Below are positions 46,564 to 56,370 of a DNA stretch of 64,000 nucleotides, piece by piece. The translations under genes were made by a program, and so were the position numbers. A model generated the notes under the pieces. The model did not search any database. It was given only the letters and a program-made list of their open reading frames with translations, and was not told the DNA's origin. Each line of letters opens with the position of its first letter. Within the stretch, counting starts at the first letter, position 1. The stretch is from Pantoea agglomerans (GTDB lineage Bacteria; Pseudomonadota; Gammaproteobacteria; Enterobacterales; Enterobacteriaceae): NCBI RefSeq assembly GCF_020149765.1, contig NZ_CP083808.1, positions 62,001 through 126,000 of the forward strand, given 5' to 3'.

Positions 46564-47893
46564 GGTGTCTCTCCTTATAACCCAAAGGTGGGGGAGCAGG
46601 TTTGCTGCGCAGCAACAGCCACAGGCCGGTAGCCACTGACACACTGGTCAGCGCGTAAAGACCACCGGTGGTGCTGCCTGTGTGCATTTCAAGATAGCCG
46701 AACACCGCAGGCGCAAAGAAACCGCCAAGGTTACCAATGGAGTTGATCATCGCAATGCCTGGTGCAGCGATCGCTGCGGGTAGTTCACTCTGCGGCATCG
46801 GCCAAAAGAATGCGGCGCTAACTTTAGAGCCAATACAAGCCACAATCATCGCCACAAAGCCAAACCACGGCGTGCCGAGCGTGGCCATAAAGGTGCCGCA
46901 CGCGGCGAGCAGCATGGCGATTCCGAGACCTTTATCCAGCTTATCGCGATAACGATCGGTAACTTTACCCAGCAGAAACAGAGCAACGATAGCGAATAAC
47001 CACGGGATGGCCGTCAGCAGTCCGGTTTCAAAACTATTGAACCCTTGAATACGTTGGATAATTTGCGGTAACCAGAACACCAGCGTGTAGCCGGTCATCG
47101 TCATAGTGAAGAAGATCAAGCAGTAGGAAAGAAGGCTGCGGTCGGTGATCACCCCCCAGCGATCGTGCGCGACGGCATGCTCTTCACGAGCGCTATCTTC
47201 CAGGGCCAGCTGCTGCGCCAGTGCCTGTTTTTCCGCATCGCTTAGCCATTTTGCCCCTTCTGGTTTCGATATCAACACAAGCGCCGCCAGCACGCCGATT
47301 ACTATCGATCCACCACCTTCCATGAACATTACCCATTTCCAGCCCGCAAGCCCACCAACATCATGCATCATCAGGATTGCGCCTGTGAGCGGGCCAGAAA
47401 ACAGGAAAGCGCTGGCGGTTGCACTTAACACCATTGCGGTAGCTCGCCCTCGCCAGGCATTTGGCACCCATTGACGGAAATAGTACAGAACGCCAGGGAA
47501 GAAGCCCGCCTCAGCTACGCCAAGCAGGAAACGCAGCAGATAAAAATGCAGCGGCGTGCTAACGAAACCGGTAAGAACTACCACCGCTCCCCAGGTTATC
47601 ATGATGCGCGTGAGCCACACACGCGCGCCGTATTTTTTCAGCATCATATTGCTGGGCACTTCAAACAGCGCATAACCAATAAAGAAAAGCCCCGCGCCTA
47701 AACCGAAAGCAGCAGCGCTAATGCCAGCATCAGTTTGCAGTTCGGCTTTAACGAAGCCAATGTTGGCGCGGTCAATCTGATTAACGATAAGCATCAGCGC
47801 CAGCATGGGAATAATACGACGGAAAAATTTGCCGATTGCAGAAGCAATATGAGCTTCGTGATCGGCCGATAATTCATGTAGTTGTTGTGTCAT
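46541..47893 (-). CDS. gudP: Glucarate/galactarate MFS transporter (GudP-like)
   Basis: 450 residues, 12 helices, anion:cation symporter group: QIDRANIGFVKAELQTD, LGVAEAGFFPGVLYYFRQWV and MINSIGNLGGFFAP. Imports hexarates. Upstream of and overlapping gudD. A dispersed repeat lies in its upstream region. Confidence 0.88.
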   Translation of the reverse strand: MTQQLHELSADHEAHIASAIGKFFRRIIPMLALMLIVNQIDRANIGFVKAELQTDAGISAAAFGLGAGLFFIGYALFEVPSNMMLKKYGARVWLTRIMITWGAVVVLTGFVSTPLHFYLLRFLLGVAEAGFFPGVLYYFRQWVPNAWRGRATAMVLSATASAFLFSGPLTGAILMMHDVGGLAGWKWVMFMEGGGSIVIGVLAALVLISKPEGAKWLSDAEKQALAQQLALEDSAREEHAVAHDRWGVITDRSLLSYCLIFFTMTMTGYTLVFWLPQIIQRIQGFNSFETGLLTAIPWLFAIVALFLLGKVTDRYRDKLDKGLGIAMLLAACGTFMATLGTPWFGFVAMIVACIGSKVSAAFFWPMPQSELPAAIAAPGIAMINSIGNLGGFFAPAVFGYLEMHTGSTTGGLYALTSVSVATGLWLLLRSKPAPPPLGYKERHHVRQSSH

Positions 47894-48320
47894 GCGTCAC
47901 CTGTTGGGGAGAGAAAACACCGTTACAGGTATACGCAGAAGAGTGGGTGAGGAGTTATGTGTTGTTGCCCTGGAACTATTAGGCAAATGCCGTGCATTTT
48001 TTAATTTTCATGAAATTATGTAAATTTACGCCGAAAGGTTTCGTGTTGGTTTGTGCGCTGGCTCACTCGGGTAGTTATGTCCGCTTTTGGCACTGAGCGG
48101 ACATGCATACAGGACAATGTCCGCTATGAGCAAGAAACGGACAAAACCTGAGGTCATGACAGGCTTAAACAGGGCGAATGGATTTCTCAATCGCGCAAAC
48201 TGCACGCAAGAGACTGCTGTTTTTCAGAGTAGAGCATCAGAAGAAGCCGATAGAAAGGTGTAAGGCCGAAAAACGCCAGGCATGAATATTGCTCTCCCGG
48301 CGCGCAGGAGAGCAACAGGC
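47894..48320. other. Upstream region of gudP, with a full-length dispersed repeat
   Basis: No gene. The first ~160 bases before gudP are AT-rich and should hold its promoter; the rest contains the two-hairpin repeat at 48077-48143. Confidence 0.5.
48077..48143. repeat. Dispersed palindrome, copy 5 (full-length, two hairpins)
   Basis: Hairpin 1: TGTCCGCTTTTGGCAC with TGAGCGGACA; spacer GCATACAGGACAA; hairpin 2: TGTCCGCTATGAGC with AAGAAACGGACA. Shows the complete unit of about 67 bases. Confidence 0.85.
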
Positions 48321-49580
48321 TCAGGCAATCAATATTGCCCGGAAGTCATTTACGTTGGTTAACGTCGGGCCGGTTATCAACAAATCATCAAGCGCGTGAA
48401 AATAGCTATAGCTGTCATGTCCATCAAGATAGTTAATCGCATTAAGGCCGCGTATTTTGCCGCGAATCAGCGTGTCCGGGAAAACCATCGCGCCCGCTGC
48501 ATCTTCCGTGCCGTCAATACCATCACTGTCCCCCGCGATTGCCCAGATACCGTTTTCACCCTGTAGTGCACAGGCAAGGCTGAGCAGAAACTCGGTATTG
48601 CGGCCACCTTTTCCTGACTGACCCTTGTTGACCGTTACGGTGGTTTCACCGCCTGACAACAGCACCGCAGGGCCGGCAACCGGATGACCATACCGCTTTA
48701 CTGACCTGGCGATACCGGCCATGACCACGGCCACTTCACGGCTTTCACCTTCGATTGCATCTCCCAGAATAAGCGGTGTCAGCCCGTGCTGACGTGCCGC
48801 CGCTGACGCCGCCTGCAAAGCCATCGCAGGCGTAGCGATCAGCCTGACTTCGCTGTTTGGTACCTTTTCAACCGGGCTGTAGGACGTGTTTAGCAGCTCG
48901 CGAACCGGTTGCGTAACGGCAATACCATATCGCGCCATCACCCTGAGCGCATCCTGCGGCGTGCTGCCATCAGCGACAGTAGGGCCTGATGCTACGTCCG
49001 TTGGATTATCGCCCGGCACATCGCTGATAATCAGCGAGACAATACGGGCCGGTTGCGCCAGCACCGCCAGCTTGCCGCCCTTCACTGCGGAAAGATGACG
49101 ACGCACCAGGTTCATCTCTTTGATGCTGGCGCCACTGTGCAGGAGGGCTCGGGTAATGTTTTGCTTGTCTGCCAGGGTTAATCCCGTAGCGGGCAGAGCC
49201 ATCAGCGCGGACCCTCCGCCAGAGATCAGCGCCAGCACAAGGTCATCTGAAGTTAAACCGCGCAACGCCTCTACAATCAGCATTGCGGCAGTTTCGCTCA
49301 TGGCATCTGACACGGGGTGCGCTGCCTCAAGAATGCGGATGCGGCCCGCAGGTACGCCGTGGTCGTAACGGGTAACGACCACGCCTGACATATCCACACC
49401 CGGCCAGGCCGCATCTACCGCTGCCGCCATCGCCGCTGAGGCTTTACCGGCGCCAATCACCACACAACGGCCGCGTGGTTTTTCCGGCAAATTCGGAGGG
49501 ATCACCGGCCCGGCGCGGGCGCTGTCGACAGCCTGCTTAAAGATATCCTGCAGGATCGCTGCAGCCTGTTCATTGTTCAT
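48321..49580 (-). CDS. ttuD: Glycerate kinase / hydroxypyruvate reductase TtuD (MOFRL family)
   Basis: 419 residues. N-terminal glycerate kinase domain (VVIGAGKASAAMAAAVD, ALISGGGSALM, VRRHLSAVKGGKLA) and C-terminal MOFRL domain (LLSGGETTVTV, KGGRNTEFLLSLA, GDSDGIDG). Converts D-glycerate, the product of TtuC, to 2-phosphoglycerate. Its ATG follows the ttuC stop by two bases. Confidence 0.92.
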   Translation of the reverse strand: MNNEQAAAILQDIFKQAVDSARAGPVIPPNLPEKPRGRCVVIGAGKASAAMAAAVDAAWPGVDMSGVVVTRYDHGVPAGRIRILEAAHPVSDAMSETAAMLIVEALRGLTSDDLVLALISGGGSALMALPATGLTLADKQNITRALLHSGASIKEMNLVRRHLSAVKGGKLAVLAQPARIVSLIISDVPGDNPTDVASGPTVADGSTPQDALRVMARYGIAVTQPVRELLNTSYSPVEKVPNSEVRLIATPAMALQAASAAARQHGLTPLILGDAIEGESREVAVVMAGIARSVKRYGHPVAGPAVLLSGGETTVTVNKGQSGKGGRNTEFLLSLACALQGENGIWAIAGDSDGIDGTEDAAGAMVFPDTLIRGKIRGLNAINYLDGHDSYSYFHALDDLLITGPTLTNVNDFRAILIA

Positions 49581-49582
49581 GG

Positions 49583-50671
49583 TTATGCGGTCTCGGCAAC
49601 GTCAGCTTTGGCTTCGATAAATTGCACCACGGCGCGGGTGACGTCAGCGGTACTGGCGGTGCCGCCGACATCTGGCGTCAGAATGCCTTTTTTACACACG
49701 TATTCGATGCCTTCCATGATCAGCGCAGCGGCATCGCGTTCGCCCAGATGCTCAAGCATCTGCACGGCGGTCCAGAAGGTCGCAACCGGATTAGCGATGC
49801 CTTTGCCAGTGATATCGAATGCTGAACCATGAATCGGTTCGAACATGGAAGGGAACCGGCGTTCCGGATCGATATTTGCGGTCGGTGCCACGCCCAGACT
49901 GCCTGCCAGCGCACCCGCCAGATCAGACAAAATATCGGCGTGCAGGTTGGTGGCAACGATGGTATCCAGCGTTTGTGGATGCAGCGTCATGCGATGCGTC
50001 ATCGCATCGACCAGCATTTTGTCCCACTGCACATCCGGAAACTCCAGCGCTACTTCGGCGGCAATCTCATCCCACATCACCATGCCGTGACGCTGGGCGT
50101 TGGATTTAGTCACTACGGTCAGCAACTTGCGCGGACGCGACTGTGCCAGAGTGAAGGCGTAGCGCATAATGCGCGTGACGCCCACGCGGGTGAATATTGC
50201 CACTTCGGTACCCACCTCTTCCGGTAAGCCCCGGTGCGCACGACCGCCGTTACCGGAGTATTCGCCCTCGGAGTTTTCGCGCACGATGACCCAGTCAAGA
50301 TCGCCGGGGCCGCGGTTACGCAGCGGGGAGGTAACGCCCGGCAAAATTTTTGTCGGACGCACGTTGGCATATTGGTCGAATCCCTGGCAGATAGGCAGAC
50401 GCAGACCCCAGAGAGTAATGTGGTCAGGCACATCGGGAGCGCCTACCGCACCGAAGTAAATAGCGTCAAACTTTTTCAGCGTGTTCAGTCCATCTTCCGG
50501 CATCATCACGCCATGTTTTTTGTAGTAACCCGAACCCCAGTCAAAGGTTTCTACATCAAACGTCAGCTGCGGATCGCGATGAGTCAGCGCATGCAGCACT
50601 TGAACACCCGCTGAAATAACCTCCGGACCGATGCCGTCGGCAGGGATAGCGGCAATTTTGTAGTTACGCAT
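49583..50671 (-). CDS. ttuC: Tartrate dehydrogenase/decarboxylase TtuC
   Basis: 362 residues, isocitrate/isopropylmalate dehydrogenase fold: IPADGIGPEVI at the N-terminus, YANVRPTKILPGV, IVRENSEGEYSG, and metal/substrate motif LSDLAGALAGSLG. Oxidatively decarboxylates tartrate to D-glycerate. E. coli DmlA (YeaU) is a D-malate-using relative; the ttu context favours tartrate. 18 bases separate it from ttuB. Confidence 0.92.
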   Translation of the reverse strand: MRNYKIAAIPADGIGPEVISAGVQVLHALTHRDPQLTFDVETFDWGSGYYKKHGVMMPEDGLNTLKKFDAIYFGAVGAPDVPDHITLWGLRLPICQGFDQYANVRPTKILPGVTSPLRNRGPGDLDWVIVRENSEGEYSGNGGRAHRGLPEEVGTEVAIFTRVGVTRIMRYAFTLAQSRPRKLLTVVTKSNAQRHGMVMWDEIAAEVALEFPDVQWDKMLVDAMTHRMTLHPQTLDTIVATNLHADILSDLAGALAGSLGVAPTANIDPERRFPSMFEPIHGSAFDITGKGIANPVATFWTAVQMLEHLGERDAAALIMEGIEYVCKKGILTPDVGGTASTADVTRAVVQFIEAKADVAETA

Positions 50672-50689
50672 AGTGACTTCTCCAGTTGA

Positions 50690-52000
50690 TTAATGAGTAT
50701 GAGGATGAGGGATCTCTGCCGCTTGTGGCTTATTCGCACCGGCAGAAAGAATCAGGACAATCAGAGCGGAGAGTGCCAGCAGTCCGGCGACAAAGTAGAG
50801 GCCCCAGCTGTAGTTACCGGTTTGCTGACGGATTACGCCAATCATCATCGGGCCGACAAAACCGCCGAGATTGCCGATGGAGTTGATAGTGGCGATACCC
50901 GCTGCCGCTGCTGGCCCGCTGAGAAACAGCGTTGGCATGCTCCACAGTGGAGGCTTGGATGCGCTGATTCCCACGGTGACCAGCGTTAAGGCGATGATCA
51001 CGGCGAACAGCGTGGTGACGTTACCGGCGTAAATCAGCCCGGCCGCAGCCAGCAGACAGGCGCCAATCACATGCCAGCTGCGTTCTCTGGTGCGGTCAGA
51101 ATGACGTGCCCACAGGATCATGGCGATAACGCCGATGACAGCCGGGAAAGCGTTGAGGAAACCAATCTCCAGCGAGGAAGCACCGAAACTGCGAATAATT
51201 TGTGGGGACCAGATACCAAGCGTGTACAGTCCAGCGGAAGTACCGAAATAGACCAGCGCCAGCGCCAGAACGCGCTTGTCCGCCAGCCCGCGCCATGCAC
51301 TGCTGTGACCCTGTCTGGACGCACGAGCCAGATCCTCGGCCTGCATGGTGTTTTCCAGCCAGGTGCGCTCCTCGTCAGTCAGCCATTTGGCTTTGGCCGG
51401 GCGGTCAGTAAGAAAGAACAACACGACAACGCCCAGTATCAGCGCCGGGGCCGCCTCCAGTACAAACATCCACTGCCAGCCGGCATAGCCGAGGAAACCA
51501 TGCATCTCCAGCAGGGCAGCTGAAACAGGGGATCCCAGTGCGGTTGAGAGCGGAGCTGCGGCCATAAAGATAGCAGTGACCTGCGCGCGTTTTGCTGCCG
51601 GGAACCAGTAGCTCAGATAGAGGATAATGCCTGGAAAGAAGCCTGCTTCAGCCACGCCGAGCAGGAAGCGCAGAATATAGAAGCTGGTCGTACCCTGCAC
51701 AAAAGCCATGCAGCCAGACACTAGGCCCCAGGTGATCATCACGCGGGCGATCCAGATACGAGCGCCCACTTTATGCAGGATTAAGTTTGACGGGACTTCA
51801 AAAAGAAAATAGCCGAGAAAGAAAATGCCGGCGCCCAGCCCAAATACGGTAGGTGAAAAGCCCAGATCCTGATTCATGGTCAGGGCAGCAAAGCCTATGT
51901 TCACTCGGTCCAGAAACGCAATGAAATACAGCAGCATAATAAAAGGAATGATGCGCAGGGTAACCTTTCGCATAACCTTTTTTTCGAGGTCGTTATTCAT
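50690..52000 (-). CDS. ttuB: Tartrate MFS transporter TtuB
   Basis: About 436 residues, anion:cation symporter group, 12 helices (FLDRVNIGFAALTMNQD, LGVAEAGFFPGIILYLSYW, INSIGNLGGFVGP). The C-terminus is His-rich (IPHPHTH). First gene of ttuB-ttuC-ttuD, divergent from the LysR gene at 52129. The ATG at 52000 has GGAG upstream; a second ATG at 52021 lacks one. Confidence 0.88.
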   Translation of the reverse strand: MNNDLEKKVMRKVTLRIIPFIMLLYFIAFLDRVNIGFAALTMNQDLGFSPTVFGLGAGIFFLGYFLFEVPSNLILHKVGARIWIARVMITWGLVSGCMAFVQGTTSFYILRFLLGVAEAGFFPGIILYLSYWFPAAKRAQVTAIFMAAAPLSTALGSPVSAALLEMHGFLGYAGWQWMFVLEAAPALILGVVVLFFLTDRPAKAKWLTDEERTWLENTMQAEDLARASRQGHSSAWRGLADKRVLALALVYFGTSAGLYTLGIWSPQIIRSFGASSLEIGFLNAFPAVIGVIAMILWARHSDRTRERSWHVIGACLLAAAGLIYAGNVTTLFAVIIALTLVTVGISASKPPLWSMPTLFLSGPAAAAGIATINSIGNLGGFVGPMMIGVIRQQTGNYSWGLYFVAGLLALSALIVLILSAGANKPQAAEIPHPHTH

Positions 52001-52128
52001 TTCAGGATGCTCCACAGTCATGTAGGGTTGTTATAGTTTTGTAATAATCCCAGTATGAATTTTTGAGCGGCTTTATCATCAGCACTGCTTTATACAAATA
52101 ATTTGCATAATCAGGTTTGGGTGGAAAA

Positions 52129-53037
52129 ATGGATATAAATCAGTTGCGTTGCTTTGTGGTACTGGGTGATGAGCTTCACTTTGGCCGGGCAGCCCGAAAA
52201 CTTGAAATGATGCCTGCGTCACTCAGCCGATTCATAAAATTGCTGGAGGAAGATCTGGGGATAAGACTGCTGAACCGATCGACCAGAAATGTGTCGCTGA
52301 CGCCTGAAGGGGCAGCATTTTTGAATGAGGCAAAAACCGTGATTGCTGATTTTGATGCGCTGCGGCTGCGGTTCCGTAAAAAAACATCCTCGCAGAAAAG
52401 AACGCTGCGAATAGGCGCTATTGACAGCGCAGCCAGAGGGTTACTGCCAGAACTGATTAATCTTTTCGTCAGGCAGTTCCCTGATGCGGATATCCATATT
52501 ACTGAAGATAAAACGCACAGCCTAATCCCCCGGCTGCTCTCCGGATGGCTGGACGTGATCTTTGTACGACCTCCTGAACAGGTTGACGTAACGCTGACAA
52601 CGCGATTTATTGCGAATGAAACCTGCGTGCTGGCCGTTCCAGCTCATCACCGACTAGTGAAACATAGTGAAGTCAGTATTAATGATTTTCGTAATGAACC
52701 GGTAATCGTGCCGGAAAGGCGCACCCGGCCTCACAGTCACGATCTGACGATGAATGTTTTCAAAGCGGGCGGCTGCGTCCCCGTTATTGCGCAGTATGCT
52801 GAAGAGAAACAGACCATCCTGAGTTTTGTAGCCGCTGGTCTGGGCATTGCTCTGGTCCCTTCATCCTATAAGAATATGAATGCTGACGGCGTGAAATACC
52901 TTGCTCTCTCGCCGATGAAGAATGTGGAAGGGCTTCCGCTAAGTGTCATGTGGCATCAGGGAAATAATAATATTTTTGTTAAGGCTCTGCTGGATATACT
53001 TTCTGATAACATTGAAAAGCTTACTTATAACATGTAA
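52129..53037 (+). CDS. LysR-family regulator of the ttu genes
   Basis: 302 residues: HTH DINQLRCFVVLGDELHFGRA with SLSRFIKLLEEDLGIRLL, then a periplasmic-binding-like effector domain. Divergent from ttuB with a 128-base spacer, the arrangement of ttuA in Agrobacterium vitis. The ATG at 52129 follows GGTGGA; the frame opens four codons earlier at a TTG. The effector is presumably tartrate. Confidence 0.86.
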   Translation: MDINQLRCFVVLGDELHFGRAARKLEMMPASLSRFIKLLEEDLGIRLLNRSTRNVSLTPEGAAFLNEAKTVIADFDALRLRFRKKTSSQKRTLRIGAIDSAARGLLPELINLFVRQFPDADIHITEDKTHSLIPRLLSGWLDVIFVRPPEQVDVTLTTRFIANETCVLAVPAHHRLVKHSEVSINDFRNEPVIVPERRTRPHSHDLTMNVFKAGGCVPVIAQYAEEKQTILSFVAAGLGIALVPSSYKNMNADGVKYLALSPMKNVEGLPLSVMWHQGNNNIFVKALLDILSDNIEKLTYNM

Positions 53038-53459
53038 CTGTTTACAGCACGCTGGAGACTGGCCGTCTATTTTCCCTGCGCATGCGTGCTGAAAAAATCG
53101 GCAGATTGTGGCTGGATATTATGTTGCTCATTTATAAGCGAAGGCAGAAGATAGCCGTAAAAAGAATCAGGGTGCATAAATTATATGAAACGTGTTCTTA
53201 TAAAAAACCTTTAAATACATGAAGTTATAAATAAATCTTAACACAAGCTACATACAATAAATTACTCAGGCCGCCATGAGCGAGTAATGGATATGCCTGC
53301 ATTAACCTGCTCCCCAATAATCAATGCAGCGCAGAGCTAGCAACGTCTGTTTCTGGCACAAAGCGGGCATGCATGTAGGGCAGGGGCCGCTTTGTGCGAA
53401 AGGTGGACGTAGCGGAGATATCAGAATACCGAGGGACTCTTTTTTGGGTGTTGGGCTTT
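53038..53459. other. Intergenic stretch with a full-length dispersed repeat
   Basis: No gene seen; repeat at 53344-53410. The rest is AT-rich without clear features. Confidence 0.45.
53344..53410. repeat. Dispersed palindrome, copy 6 (full-length)
   Basis: CGTCTGTTTCTGGCACAAAG with CGGGC, spacer GCATGTAGGGCAG, then GGCCGCTTTGTGCGAAAGG with TGGACGT. Both hairpins are present with several drifted bases. Confidence 0.75.
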
Positions 53460-53696
53460 TTATTCCCATCCCATTTCTTTATAGGTCTTACTATCCTGTT
53501 CAGGAAAACCAGTTTGATATTCTCCCCAGTTACGGAACGCGTAATATTTTTTCATTGCTTCCAGATGGGAATCTGCTTCACATGTCCACACTAATCTGTA
53601 GTCCGGCTCTAGAAATTTACGAGCAGAGTCTCCCCTTGGACCGGCAAGACAAAACAGATCTAAACCATCTTCATTTGTCCATAGCTCATGCTTCAT
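53460..53696 (-). CDS. Conserved-looking hypothetical protein
   Basis: 78 residues: MKHELWTNEDGLDLFCLAGP at the start, then RLVWTCEADSHLEAMKKYY and a C-terminal KTYKEMGWE. Globular composition, no membrane segment or signal. I recall similar small orphans in enteric genomes but know no function. Confidence 0.6.
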   Translation of the reverse strand: MKHELWTNEDGLDLFCLAGPRGDSARKFLEPDYRLVWTCEADSHLEAMKKYYAFRNWGEYQTGFPEQDSKTYKEMGWE

Positions 53697-53748
53697 AATT
53701 TTTTTCCATGAACTGCTTTCCCTAAATTAAGATATTGCGATGTTATCA

Positions 53749-53775
53749 ATGTCCGCTTCGTTGGCACGAAGCAAG
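53749..53775. repeat. Dispersed palindrome, copy 7 (degenerate)
   Basis: ATGTCCGCTTCGTTGGCACG then AAGCAAG; the left arm is kept, the right arm lost. Confidence 0.5.
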
Positions 53776-53952
53776 CCGAAATCAGGTTAATGTCCTTTAC
53801 GGAAATCGACTTCTTCATTAACTTTGTGCAAGAAGAATAAGCCTTAGATACGGGCTGCTTTTCGGTCAGCATAATGAAAATTATCATCAAACGCCTTAGC
53901 TGAGTACCATCCATTCGCAAGTGTATCGTCAGGCCAGAATAAGCGCGTGAGT

Positions 53953-55344
53953 TCAGGCTGCCGCCAGGCCTGTTTTACGTAACCGGCTCACGCTTAACAC
54001 TACTGATGCCGCAGAAGCGACGACAGCAATCCACAGAGCATAATGGACAGCCTGTCGTTCATTTATTGCCAGCAGAGCCCCCATGACAGCTGCACCGAGG
54101 CATTGCCCGAACGTCCGGACGATAGACAATACGCCCGATGCGTAGCTGGCATAGTCGCGGGATACGTTAGAGAGCATTTCCCGGTTGTTAGGGCTCTGGA
54201 AACAACCAAATCCGATGCCGCACCACAGGCTACGTAAACAGATATCCCATGCCGCAGGGCTGTCGGGCAGCGTGGCCAGCAAAATCAAACCCACAACAAA
54301 AAGAGCTAACCCAACGGTAGAAATCAGAGGCGCTGAAAATATGTCGGCCCAGCGGCCCGCATGAGAAGCTATTAACACAATGCCGATCGGCCAGGGCGTA
54401 AAGAGTAATGCCGAAACTACAGGGCTGTAGCCATACAGGTTCTGAAACAGAAATGGCAGCGCAATAAAGGTAATCCCCTGGCTCACAAAACAAGCCAGCG
54501 AAGTTAACGCGGCCAGGGTAAAGCGTCCATTTTTGAATATTACGGGGGGTAATAAAGGATGCTTTACCCGGCGGATCTGCCAGATAAAAGTTATGGCGCT
54601 GAACATCGCGAGCAGACTCCAGCTGACAGCCTCGACGCTGATGCGATGGTCTGAGGAGAAGCTGTTTGCCGCCATTACCATTGAGCCTAAAAGTATTGCA
54701 GAAAGCACAGCTCCTGGCGTATCGAACGGCGTTCTGTCGGACGCCGTTTTCCGTGGCAGCGACCTGAATACCAGCAACAGGGAAACGGTGCCGGGGAGCA
54801 CATTTATGGCGAACAACCATTTCCAGCTCATTATGTCCAGCACTGTGCCGCCAAGTACCGGCGCAATGGCCGACGCTGAAGCAATAAGCAGGGCATGTAG
54901 CCCAAGAATACGGCCAAGCAATCGCCCGGGGAAAACAGAACGCAGTATGGCCGGGGCAATGCTCAGGGTAGCTGCGCCGCCGATCCCCTGCATAATGCGC
55001 ATTCCGATGAGTATCTCCGGCGAACTGGCCAGCGCACAACCCAGTGATGTGAGCGTAAAGAGGGTAAGGCCTGAAAGAAACACGGGTCGGTAACCGACGC
55101 GTACTGCCAGCGCAGCGAAGATAGCCAGCGTCATGGCGGCGGAGAGCAGGTAACCGTTGGCGAACCAGACCGAGACATTCGCCGGTACCTGCATCGCTTT
55201 TGCCATAGATGGCAGGGCGATGTTGATCATCGTGCCGTCAAACACGCCCATCAGCGTCGTGGTCATCACGGCGGCCATAACGCGTGCACGCTCCTGTCCC
55301 GGCAGGCCTTCATCGCCCGGCTGATTTGAAAATAACGTAGTCAT
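53953..55344 (-). CDS. EmrB/QacA-type MFS drug exporter (DHA2, 14 helices)
   Basis: 463 residues. VFDGTMINIALPSMAKAM is the DHA2 motif D1 region and RIMQGIGGAATLSIAPAIL the motif C-like helix. Exports toxic compounds by proton antiport; no EmrA-type adaptor adjoins it. Divergent from a LysR gene at 55468 with a 123-base gap, so likely controlled by it. Confidence 0.88.
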   Translation of the reverse strand: MTTLFSNQPGDEGLPGQERARVMAAVMTTTLMGVFDGTMINIALPSMAKAMQVPANVSVWFANGYLLSAAMTLAIFAALAVRVGYRPVFLSGLTLFTLTSLGCALASSPEILIGMRIMQGIGGAATLSIAPAILRSVFPGRLLGRILGLHALLIASASAIAPVLGGTVLDIMSWKWLFAINVLPGTVSLLLVFRSLPRKTASDRTPFDTPGAVLSAILLGSMVMAANSFSSDHRISVEAVSWSLLAMFSAITFIWQIRRVKHPLLPPVIFKNGRFTLAALTSLACFVSQGITFIALPFLFQNLYGYSPVVSALLFTPWPIGIVLIASHAGRWADIFSAPLISTVGLALFVVGLILLATLPDSPAAWDICLRSLWCGIGFGCFQSPNNREMLSNVSRDYASYASGVLSIVRTFGQCLGAAVMGALLAINERQAVHYALWIAVVASAASVVLSVSRLRKTGLAAA

Positions 55345-55467
55345 CTTTATGCCTGTGAAAAGAGGAATACGAAAACTATAATCAGCAGCAGCTCAAGGCG
55401 GAAGATGCAACGTTTGCACTGTATAATTGCGTCTGACGCCATATCTGAATGGTTAGCAGGAACCAAA

Positions 55468-56370
55468 ATGTCCGATCCTGATTTTAACTTGCTTGTTGCG
55501 CTCGACTTCTTGCTGGCAGAAGCCAGCGTTGCGGGGGCGGCTCGACGCTTAAATCTGAGTACCTCAGCGATGAGCCGTACTCTCAGCAGGCTACGTGAGG
55601 TGACGGGGGATCCCATTCTGGTACGAGCGGGACGTAACATGGTGCTCACCCCCTGGGCTGAAGCAACCCGGGAGCGTGCCAGAAGCGCGGTCAATGAGGC
55701 GAGAGCGGTTCTTCAGCCCTCATCCGGGACGCTCAAAGTGGAAGACCTCGAACGGCTGTTCACCATCAGGGCCAATGATGGTTTTGTCGTGGCATTTGGC
55801 CCCATGCTGATTGCCGCCGTGGCCGAAGCGGCTCCAAATGTTTGCATACGCTTTGCACCGAAACCTGAAAAAACCTCTCGTTACCTTCGAGAAGGTTTGG
55901 TTGACCTGGAGATTGGCGTCCAGAGCAATATGGGGCCAGAAATTCGGGTGCAGAGACTCTTTCAGGATCGCTTTATTGGTGCGGTGCGCAAGGAGCATCC
56001 GCTGGCGTCACAGCCGGAAATAGGCGTTGAAGATTATATTGCCTGGGGACATGTGGTGGCGTCACCCGACGGGGTGTTACATGGTTTTGTCGATGATGCC
56101 CTGGCGGCGTCAGGCGTCACGCGCAAAGTGATGAGTGTGGTTCCGGGCTTTCCGACTGCGCTATCCGTCGCACTGGCCTCCGACCTTATCGCCATGGTTC
56201 CCGCGCTGTACTTGCGCAACCAGCAAATGTCAGAGAATTTACATCTCTTCGAATTGCCATTTAAAACCCGGAACATTGTGGTGTCGCAGATGTGGCACCC
56301 AAGAATGGAACAGGATCCCGGGCACCGCTGGCTTCGAGAGAAAATTTTAGAGGTGTGTCGGGTACCGTAA
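55468..56370 (+). CDS. LysR-family regulator
   Basis: 300 residues of the NodD/PcpR-like group: NLLVALDFLLAEASVAGAAR, STSAMSRTLSRLREVTGDP, then an effector domain. Start at the ATG with AGGA 7 bases before (MSDPDFN); the frame opens earlier at 55405. Presumably controls the divergent exporter. Confidence 0.88.
   Translation: MSDPDFNLLVALDFLLAEASVAGAARRLNLSTSAMSRTLSRLREVTGDPILVRAGRNMVLTPWAEATRERARSAVNEARAVLQPSSGTLKVEDLERLFTIRANDGFVVAFGPMLIAAVAEAAPNVCIRFAPKPEKTSRYLREGLVDLEIGVQSNMGPEIRVQRLFQDRFIGAVRKEHPLASQPEIGVEDYIAWGHVVASPDGVLHGFVDDALAASGVTRKVMSVVPGFPTALSVALASDLIAMVPALYLRNQQMSENLHLFELPFKTRNIVVSQMWHPRMEQDPGHRWLREKILEVCRVP

Noticed and set aside
53693..53920. Minus-strand ORF of 75 codons between the hypothetical protein and the exporter
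   Set aside because: Runs through a degenerate copy of the dispersed palindrome and has no start context. An alternative frame (GWYSAKAFDDNFHYADRKAA) looks protein-like but overlaps the exporter gene and lacks a start.
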